DNA of 42,751 nt, from NCBI GenBank assembly GCA_002690045.1, contig NZDE01000004.1, positions 3,816 to 46,566 on the forward strand, read 5' to 3'. Positions within the stretch are counted from its first letter, which is position 1. Every line of letters starts with the position of its first letter. The DNA is from Alphaproteobacteria bacterium. GTDB lineage: Bacteria > Pseudomonadota > Alphaproteobacteria > Micavibrionales > Micavibrionaceae. This document shows positions 31,645 through 38,254 of the stretch, piece by piece. The position numbers were made by a program, and so were the translations under genes. The notes below the pieces were generated by a model. It did not search any database. It was given only the letters and a program-made list of their open reading frames with translations, and was not told the DNA's origin.

Positions 31645-33984
31645 ATGGAAGCGCGGGATGCATCAAAAGACATTGATAAAATCCTGAAGCATATGTCTAA
31701 ATATAAAAAACAGACAGTGCGCCAGAAAATTGAAGTTGGTTTTATGGATCAGATTGACGCAATCCTGGACAGGTTTGAATTCAGCAAAAGTGCCACACTA
31801 AAAGATGCCAAGCAATCTTTATCCGACTTTATAGCAATGCGCGAAAAAGAAGGTGAGATTGTTAGTGCCACTGACTTTGTGCGTTCTGGCCGTGGTGTTT
31901 CATATAAGATTATGCCCATGGAAGAACTGCGCGGCTTATATGATACAATTCGCAACCTGGATAAACTTGGTCGGTTAGAGCGTGATTACAAACTAGAAGG
32001 GCAGAAGATTGATGCATATGATGCCGTTGAAGCGATGGTCAACAGCATTGAAGATCTTAATAAAACAAAACTCATAACAAAGACATTCAAGAACCTTGGC
32101 GATAAAACCAAAGAATTTGTAACTGGCATTGATAAAGAACTCACGCGCATGGAATTCATTATGAAGGCGCTTGATGGCAATGAATTGCAAGGGGTTGTTC
32201 AAAGTATACTTTTCCAACCGTTCGTAGAAGCCCAGGCACAGTCTGAAAAATTTAGCCGTGATGTTCACGACCGCTTAAAAGTTATATTTGAAGCAAACCC
32301 GAACGTTAAAAAATGGGAAACAGTATATAAGGATGAAAAGCTTGGTGTTGATTTTAAGATCAAGAATATCATCACAATTGCTTTAAATATGGGCAATGCA
32401 TCAAACTATCAAAAGCTTTTGGATGGTGGCGTCAAAGGGCAGTCCTGGACTGAAGAAGATATACAGCGAATTGTATCAAAACTCACAAAGGACGATTGGG
32501 ACACGGTGCAATCTATATGGGATCTGTTTGAAGAACTGCGCCCAGGGCTTGAAAACACATTTAAAGAAATGACAAACCTAAATATGGATGTGGTTGAACC
32601 AACGCCAGTGCAAACCCCATATGGTGTTTATAACGGCGGATATATGCCGTTGGTATATGATCGTGAAGTCACATATGAAGGAAGCAGAAACCTTGAGGGC
32701 GTATCTATCCTGGATGATAACTTTAATATTCCTTCAGTGAATAAAGGTATGACACAAACAAGATCTGACTTTGTGGCACCTTTAGAATTGAACTTCGATG
32801 ACATATTGCTAACACACCTGGGTAAAACAATTCACTTCATCACACACGGAAACGTAATACGTAAGGCCAATAGATTGATCATACACCCAATGTTTAAGAA
32901 GGCTGTTTTAGAAACAGCTGGTGTTGATACATATAACCAATTCCGCCCCTGGCTTCAGTCCGTTGCTAAGAACAGTGTTTATGATGCGCCGGTTGGTTTT
33001 GTTGACAAGTTCTTTAGACACTTAAGAACTGGCGTTACAACGGTATTTTTGGGCTTTTCACACGGCACAATAATGAAGCAAACATTGGGTATAACGACCA
33101 CGCAAGCCGCTATTTCACGTGGTGAAGCAACGCAGAAGAATTTTTATAAAGCTATACGTTCTTATATATCTGCACCAGGCAAAGCTTCGCAGTTTGTTTT
33201 TGAAAACTCTTTAGAAATGCAAGGCCGATTAAATAATGTAAATGCTGACTTAACCAATGTCATTAAAGCTACCGAATGCGGCCACGGGGTAATGAATGAC
33301 CTTCAGCGTGTTGGCATGATGGGCATTGCATATTCACAGGTATATACAGTGGATATTCCGACATGGTTTACAGGCTATTATGAAGGCATGGATCGCTTTA
33401 ACGACAAAGACCGTGCAGTTGCCTATGCAGATGCTTTGGTACGTCAAACGCAGGGTTCCGGCGCAGTAAAAGACCTGGCAAAAATTCAGCGCGGGTCTGA
33501 AGCGCAGAAAACTGTATCAACCATGTTTGGGACATATATTCTTGGCGTATTGTACCCAAGACTTCGTGAACTTGGTATAGATGCAAGGCAGCACAAAAAA
33601 TGGGGCAGGGCAGCTATAACAATAATTCCATTATTGATAATGCCTGCAATGCTTGAAGCCTTAATGTCCGGCGAACCACCTGAAGATGATGAAACATATG
33701 CAGAATGGGTTGCAACAAAAACATTGCTGTATGGCACATCGGCCGTTCCTTTCTTTGGCTCTACGGTACGTGCAGCAACGTCCGATTATTACGGAAGCGG
33801 CTTCCAGCTTTCACCAATAGAAAGCGTTGTGAATATGGGCATTAACGGTATTAAAGATTTAGAAGACGGTGAAATTGATCGTGCCTTCTTTAAAGGTATG
33901 GCGGCATCAAGCGGATTGATATTAAAGCTGCCAACCTATCATCCATACAAAACAATTGAAGAAATTTTACTTCTAGCTGAATAA
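31645..33984 (+). CDS. Giant polyvalent virion protein, C-terminal part (LPD38-like)
   Basis: 779 residues as called from an ATG lacking a ribosome site; the frame extends back with DYETAVEWKRKELLNHFIF. It is a long helical region. The C-terminal half has LGITTTQAAISRGEA, DRFNDKDRAVAYADALVRQT and QGSGAVKDLAKIQRGSEAQK, the LPD38-like pattern found at the end of podovirus polyvalent proteins, with hydrophobic helices around WGRAAITIIPLLIMPAMLEA. Joined with the two upstream parts it would give a protein of about 2,850 residues. Confidence 0.75.
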   Translation: MEARDASKDIDKILKHMSKYKKQTVRQKIEVGFMDQIDAILDRFEFSKSATLKDAKQSLSDFIAMREKEGEIVSATDFVRSGRGVSYKIMPMEELRGLYDTIRNLDKLGRLERDYKLEGQKIDAYDAVEAMVNSIEDLNKTKLITKTFKNLGDKTKEFVTGIDKELTRMEFIMKALDGNELQGVVQSILFQPFVEAQAQSEKFSRDVHDRLKVIFEANPNVKKWETVYKDEKLGVDFKIKNIITIALNMGNASNYQKLLDGGVKGQSWTEEDIQRIVSKLTKDDWDTVQSIWDLFEELRPGLENTFKEMTNLNMDVVEPTPVQTPYGVYNGGYMPLVYDREVTYEGSRNLEGVSILDDNFNIPSVNKGMTQTRSDFVAPLELNFDDILLTHLGKTIHFITHGNVIRKANRLIIHPMFKKAVLETAGVDTYNQFRPWLQSVAKNSVYDAPVGFVDKFFRHLRTGVTTVFLGFSHGTIMKQTLGITTTQAAISRGEATQKNFYKAIRSYISAPGKASQFVFENSLEMQGRLNNVNADLTNVIKATECGHGVMNDLQRVGMMGIAYSQVYTVDIPTWFTGYYEGMDRFNDKDRAVAYADALVRQTQGSGAVKDLAKIQRGSEAQKTVSTMFGTYILGVLYPRLRELGIDARQHKKWGRAAITIIPLLIMPAMLEALMSGEPPEDDETYAEWVATKTLLYGTSAVPFFGSTVRAATSDYYGSGFQLSPIESVVNMGINGIKDLEDGEIDRAFFKGMAASSGLILKLPTYHPYKTIEEILLLAE

Positions 33985-33995
33985 GGAATCTATAT

Positions 33996-35117
33996 ATGAC
34001 TGTATCTAATTCTGTTTTCCGCAATGAACATGCGGGAACTGGCGAAGCTGTTATTTTTGACTATGATTTTAAGATCTTTGAAGAAGGCGACTTGCAAGTT
34101 TATCGCTATGATGCCCAGGGCAATGAAAACCTGCTTGTATACAATGTGGATTATACAATAACCAATATAGGTGAATCTGGTGGCGGTAAGGTCAATCATC
34201 CAATAGACGGTTCTGCATATAGTACATTAGCAGCCACAGAGAAATTATTTATAGTACCGAACTATAAGTCCACACAAAGCACAGTCCTTAAGAATCAGGG
34301 CGGCATGTACCCGCAAGTAATTGAAAACGCGCTAGATAAACTTACAGGCCTTGTTAAAACCTTAGAGGAAAAGATAAGCCGTACAGTATTGATTGACCAC
34401 CTCAACGGCATTTCCGCGAATGATGTTGTGGATTTCATAAAGAATATGGCCAGTAATTTGGCAGCAACCGTCACATATAAAGATCAGGCTGCAGCCAGCG
34501 CATCAGCAGCAAGCGCATCGGCGGACTTGTCAGATCAATATGCGAACGAAGCTGAAGATGTTGAGGTTACAACGGGCAAATACAGTGCATATCACTGGGC
34601 GCAAAAAGCTATGGAAGCTGTACTTGGCATAGCTAATGTAGTAGAGGATGAAACCCCACAGCTTGGCGGAAACCTTGATGTTAATGGCCACAAAATAATA
34701 TCTGCGGATGACGGAAACATTGTATTGGAACCAGATGGCACAGGTGAGGTTGTTTCAAAGTCACACATCAATATGGGGGCAAACAAGACCCTTCGCATGG
34801 GTGTTAATGCCATAGGATCAATTGGCGGTGGCGCAAGAGAAATTGACCTTGATTTAGGCCGGACTGTTACAGCAACCATTGACACAAGCGCCACCACTTT
34901 TACATTCAGCAATCCCCTTCCAACGGGCAGTGCTGACGCTTTTGATCTAATCCTAACAAATGGCGGCTCTCAAACAATCACTTGGCCTGCTACGGTTGAT
35001 TGGGTAAGCGGCACCGCACCAACGCTTACAGCTTCGGGGGTTGATCATATTGTATTTACAACCGTTGACGGCGGGACAAATTGGAATGGCTATGTAGCCG
35101 GATTGGATCTAAAATAA
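33996..35117 (+). CDS. Tail fibre protein with T7-like N-terminal adaptor
   Basis: 373 residues. The N-terminal 130 residues (EAVIFDYDFKIFEEGDLQVY, then QVIENALDKLTGLVKTLEEK) are the T7 gp17-type virion attachment domain. A trimeric Ala/Ser coiled coil (ASASAASASADLSDQYANEA) follows, then beta-helix-like LGGNLDVNGHKI repeats and a C-terminal beta domain. AAGGA lies 8 bases before the ATG. It is likely the fibre shaft that carries other receptor-binding proteins. Confidence 0.8.
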   Translation: MTVSNSVFRNEHAGTGEAVIFDYDFKIFEEGDLQVYRYDAQGNENLLVYNVDYTITNIGESGGGKVNHPIDGSAYSTLAATEKLFIVPNYKSTQSTVLKNQGGMYPQVIENALDKLTGLVKTLEEKISRTVLIDHLNGISANDVVDFIKNMASNLAATVTYKDQAAASASAASASADLSDQYANEAEDVEVTTGKYSAYHWAQKAMEAVLGIANVVEDETPQLGGNLDVNGHKIISADDGNIVLEPDGTGEVVSKSHINMGANKTLRMGVNAIGSIGGGAREIDLDLGRTVTATIDTSATTFTFSNPLPTGSADAFDLILTNGGSQTITWPATVDWVSGTAPTLTASGVDHIVFTTVDGGTNWNGYVAGLDLK

Positions 35118-35884
35118 TGTTGCCATATCATAAAAAACTTTTGTTAAGCTCTGCTGGTAATGCACAAAAAATTAAAGCCGCACATTTTGATGGTGGTGAT
35201 AATATTTACCGTGGCTCAAGCCTTGTTGGTAGTGCCGATAGCTTTAAAGGCACACTTTCATTTTGGATTAGGCCAAACGTAACAGCAGGATCACCGTATT
35301 CCAGTATGGCTGTAATTATAGGTAAAGATACCGGTGGTAGTGGGTCTTTAAGATATGATTGCTTTATAAACTCATCCAACAATCTTATCCTGCGTTTGCG
35401 AACAGACAATGGGTCGAGTCTACTTATTGTAAATCTAGTGCTGACTATCACAGACTTAGAGTGGAACCATATATTGGTGTCTTATGATGCATCCTCTAAC
35501 GTAGTTAAAGGTTGTGTAAATGATGTGATACAGGTGCACGGAATAATGTGGGAAAGCAACACAAGTGACACCATTGACCATACTCTGACAGAATGGGGGG
35601 TAGGTAAAGGTTTTAACACCTATAACGAGTATGTCGGGGATATGGCAGATTTTTGGATCAACTTTGGGACTTATATTGACCTCACTGTGGTCAGCAATAG
35701 GCGGAAATTCATTACAGACGAAGGTTTGCCAGCAGACATGGGGGCTGACGGTTCAACGCCCCTTGGCTCTCAACCACCTATATTCTTCTCAATTCAAGAT
35801 GGTGAAGATGCTACAGACTTCAGCACCAATAAAGGGAATGGCGGCGCTTGGGTCGAAAATGGAACTCTCACTAATTCTATATAA
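35117..35884 (+). CDS. LamG/concanavalin-like tail protein
   Basis: 255 residues from the ATG overlapping the fibre stop by one base. The central region (FKGTLSFWIRPNVTAGSPYS, then LEWNHILVSYDASSNVVKGC) looks like a LamG/concanavalin-A-like lectin fold, often in phage receptor-binding proteins. Translational coupling suggests it is a partner or tip of the fibre. Confidence 0.6.
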   Translation: MLPYHKKLLLSSAGNAQKIKAAHFDGGDNIYRGSSLVGSADSFKGTLSFWIRPNVTAGSPYSSMAVIIGKDTGGSGSLRYDCFINSSNNLILRLRTDNGSSLLIVNLVLTITDLEWNHILVSYDASSNVVKGCVNDVIQVHGIMWESNTSDTIDHTLTEWGVGKGFNTYNEYVGDMADFWINFGTYIDLTVVSNRRKFITDEGLPADMGADGSTPLGSQPPIFFSIQDGEDATDFSTNKGNGGAWVENGTLTNSI

Positions 35885-35896
35885 GGGATAAACACT

Positions 35897-36448
35897 ATGT
35901 ACGTAAAAATAGAAAACAATCAAATTGTCGAAACCACAACATCTTTAAAAAAGAAATTTCCAAACGTGTCTTTCTCAAAGGAAACGCCTGAAACATTTGA
36001 GCAATGGGCAGTCGTTAAAACACCAGGCGATGTTCCTGAAGATAAGGTTGTTTCAGCTGAAATTGAATTAATTGATGGTCTGCCTTTTTATAAACTCGTT
36101 GATATACCTTTGGAAGACAAACAATTACATCTTAAAGAGTATGCCAAGGCTTATGAGTACAGCCCATTGACCGTAAATGATTTTACTGAAACCCCTTTAG
36201 ATGATCACCGCAGATTTTTAAAAGAAGCAGTTGATTATCTGCGTGAAATTAATGCGCCTTCAGACACAACAATCATGTGGCAGGGTAAGGTAGAGGTTAC
36301 GCTTGGAACTGCGCTTGCGTGGCTTCTGGCGGCTGCACCACGCCGACAAAAACGATTTGCCGCTGAAGGTGTTGATATTACTGCTTGCAGGACATTGCAA
36401 GAAGTCGAAGAAGCGTTTGATGCAGCAATTGCGGGGCTTGAAGCATGA
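35897..36448 (+). CDS. Probable tail fibre assembly-type protein
   Basis: 183 residues. An N-terminal region like small phage proteins that follow fibre genes, and a helical C-terminal half (FLKEAVDYLREINAPSDTTI, then LGTALAWLLAAAPRRQKRFA). No domain named with confidence. Position right after the fibre genes suggests a fibre chaperone. The stop overlaps the next ATG by 4 bases. Confidence 0.45.
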   Translation: MYVKIENNQIVETTTSLKKKFPNVSFSKETPETFEQWAVVKTPGDVPEDKVVSAEIELIDGLPFYKLVDIPLEDKQLHLKEYAKAYEYSPLTVNDFTETPLDDHRRFLKEAVDYLREINAPSDTTIMWQGKVEVTLGTALAWLLAAAPRRQKRFAAEGVDITACRTLQEVEEAFDAAIAGLEA

Positions 36449-36840
36449 AGATAATTTTTGCCCCGCAGCCAAGCATTACGCCAGTTAAAGAAAGCAATGA
36501 TCTTTATGTATTAGATAAAGATTATCATTTCACCATAGAAATGAAGGGGTATAAACGGCGGCATGTTATTAAAAAAGGCTTTAAATATGATGGTGCAAGC
36601 GTCCCTTTATGGGGCGTTTTTCTTATTGGGCTACAGCGTGACGGTATACACCGTGCCGCCGCGCTTATCCATGATTGGATTTATACGAACAAAGGTGAAT
36701 GCGGAAAGCATTATTACACCAAGAAATTGGCCGACAAGATTTTTTATAAAGTGATGAAATATCACGGCGTGAAGTCTTTGCGGGCAAAGGCTGCTTACTT
36801 AGCAGTTAAGTGCGCATTTTGGAAAGATTGGGAAAGATAG
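36445..36840 (+). CDS. DUF1353 phage protein
   Basis: 131 residues. The DUF1353 pattern is visible: YHFTIEMKGYKRRHVIKKGF, DGASVPLWGVFLIG, and AALIHDWIYTN with the conserved HD. DUF1353 occurs in tail/lysis regions of many phages; the function is unknown, though the His/Asp residues hint at a metal site. Confidence 0.8.
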   Translation: MKIIFAPQPSITPVKESNDLYVLDKDYHFTIEMKGYKRRHVIKKGFKYDGASVPLWGVFLIGLQRDGIHRAAALIHDWIYTNKGECGKHYYTKKLADKIFYKVMKYHGVKSLRAKAAYLAVKCAFWKDWER

Positions 36841-36841
36841 C

Positions 36842-37102
36842 ATGGGCGAAAAAACTTATACCTTCACCGAACTAGAACTTGAATGTTTGATTTCTAAAGC
36901 CAACACAAAGGCGCTTGAAGAATTCACACAGAAAATCGGGTTTGACGAAAAAACAGCAGAAGACATTAAAGCTATCTCACAATTCGTTGACACATGGCGG
37001 CTGGCTAAAAAGGTGGGCTTTACACACATGATCAAGCTAGTGGTCACATTGGTATGTGGTGCAGTGGCGCTTGGCTTTGCGCAATTAATCATAAAACAGT
37101 GA
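36842..37102 (+). CDS. Small C-terminally anchored membrane protein (DUF6127-like)
   Basis: 86 residues. A helical cytoplasmic part (TELELECLISKANTKALEEF) and one C-terminal membrane segment at about residues 62-83 (MIKLVVTLVCGAVALGFAQL). The layout resembles DUF6127-type phage proteins. It may be a lysis accessory given the neighbours. Confidence 0.5.
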   Translation: MGEKTYTFTELELECLISKANTKALEEFTQKIGFDEKTAEDIKAISQFVDTWRLAKKVGFTHMIKLVVTLVCGAVALGFAQLIIKQ

Positions 37103-37110
37103 GGTTAGAC

Positions 37111-37551
37111 ATGGACGTATGCGAAGAAGAACTTGATACGCTTGCCCGCACAATTTACGGCGAAGCGCGTGGTGAAGGCATGGCGGGGATGCAAGCAATT
37201 GCGAATGTCATTATGAACCGTGTCGCAATATCAGAGAGATATAAGAACGGCTATTGGTGGGGCAAAGGCGTTATTGGTGTATGCAAAAAGCCCTGGCAAT
37301 TCTCATGCTGGAACAAAGGCGATGTGAACAAGGCAAAAATTGAAAACATAGACTTTGACGGTGACTTTGTTTTTGCCATTGCGCTTGATATTGCAGAGCA
37401 AGCTTTGCTTGGTGAACTTGAAGATATAACCAATGGATCAACAAGCTATCATGCTGACTATGTAACGCCGAAATGGGTTAAGGACGATAAGCCAAAAGCT
37501 ACTATTGGCCGTCATCTATTTTACCACCTAAAAGGAACGCCGCGGCTATGA
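37111..37551 (+). CDS. SleB-like cell wall hydrolase (endolysin)
   Basis: 146 residues. Hydrolase_2/SleB pattern: TLARTIYGEARGEGMAGMQA, IANVIMNR, the KKPWQFSCWN block, and a C-terminal SYHADYV followed by KPKATIGRHLFY. The Glu in YGEARGE is the expected catalytic residue. It cleaves peptidoglycan at lysis. I chose the ATG at 37111; the longer frame overlaps the gene before it. No signal peptide, so a holin is needed for export. Confidence 0.88.
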   Translation: MDVCEEELDTLARTIYGEARGEGMAGMQAIANVIMNRVAISERYKNGYWWGKGVIGVCKKPWQFSCWNKGDVNKAKIENIDFDGDFVFAIALDIAEQALLGELEDITNGSTSYHADYVTPKWVKDDKPKATIGRHLFYHLKGTPRL

Positions 37552-37805
37552 TGGAAATTCTAACCCCAAAAGATGACCCAAAAGATAAGCTTAGAAACAG
37601 GCGGCTATTGGCTTTTTACTTTGTTGTGCTGTTCTTATGTGCCTGGGCGCTGCTTTTAATTTTATACCTGGTCGGATTGCTTGATCTTGAAGGTGCCAAA
37701 TTATTTCTTGGCTTCTTCGGATCCGCAGGTTTTTTGGCCGTCATTCAATATGCAATAGGGACATTTATAAATGATTGGAATTCTAGGGATATTAAAAAGC
37801 TTTAA
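37548..37805 (+). CDS. Holin candidate
   Basis: 85 residues with two hydrophobic helices (about 20-43 and 50-70), a charged N-terminus and a basic C-terminus. It overlaps the endolysin stop by 4 bases and the spanin start by 35 bases, so it is probably the membrane-hole protein of the lysis cassette. Confidence 0.65.
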   Translation: MMEILTPKDDPKDKLRNRRLLAFYFVVLFLCAWALLLILYLVGLLDLEGAKLFLGFFGSAGFLAVIQYAIGTFINDWNSRDIKKL

Positions 37806-38103
37806 ATACTGGCGTTTTATTGGCGCAGGAATAGGCGCCTTTTTGTCTGTTCTGTTTTGTTTGTATTTCATCCATACCGTTCAGCAAAACGCTGTACTGA
37901 AAGGGGAAATAAAGCAGCTTGAAGCCAATATCAAGGCAACTGCTGAAGCCTATAAAATAAAGCATGAATCCGAACTAAAAATAGAGAGAGAAACCGCCCG
38001 GTTGCTGGGCAAATTGGAAGGTACAGAAGACCATGAAAACGGTGATGTTGCTCCTGTGTTGCGCCGCGCTATTGACGGCCTGCGACACATTGAAAGGAAA
38101 TGA
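37771..38103 (+). CDS. Rz-like inner-membrane spanin
   Basis: 110 residues. One N-terminal membrane helix (about 14-36) and a periplasmic coiled coil (QNAVLKGEIKQLEANIKATA, HESELKIERETARLLGKLEG). Size and overlap with the lipoprotein gene match the i-spanin of Gram-negative phages, which fuses inner and outer membranes with its partner. Confidence 0.8.
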   Translation: MIGILGILKSFKYWRFIGAGIGAFLSVLFCLYFIHTVQQNAVLKGEIKQLEANIKATAEAYKIKHESELKIERETARLLGKLEGTEDHENGDVAPVLRRAIDGLRHIERK

Positions 38104-38254
38104 AATATTAGACGAAGAAATTATGAAGGTTAGACCATACCCGGAAGAACCTTCGGGCGAATATAAACAGGACGCCGTGGCGGTGTACCTGGTCAAAGCT
38201 AAAGCCGCATACCTTAGTTGTGTGGCCACGTTGGAAAGCAGAAAGGCAAAATAA
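38033..38254 (+). CDS. Rz1-like outer-membrane spanin lipoprotein
   Basis: 73 residues. A signal peptide ending in a lipobox (LLTAC, lipidated Cys at about residue 17), then a short periplasmic part with PYPEEPSG. It begins inside the Rz-like gene in another frame (71-base overlap), the usual Rz/Rz1 organisation. Its stop overlaps the tailspike ATG by one base. Confidence 0.8.
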   Translation: MKTVMLLLCCAALLTACDTLKGNEILDEEIMKVRPYPEEPSGEYKQDAVAVYLVKAKAAYLSCVATLESRKAK

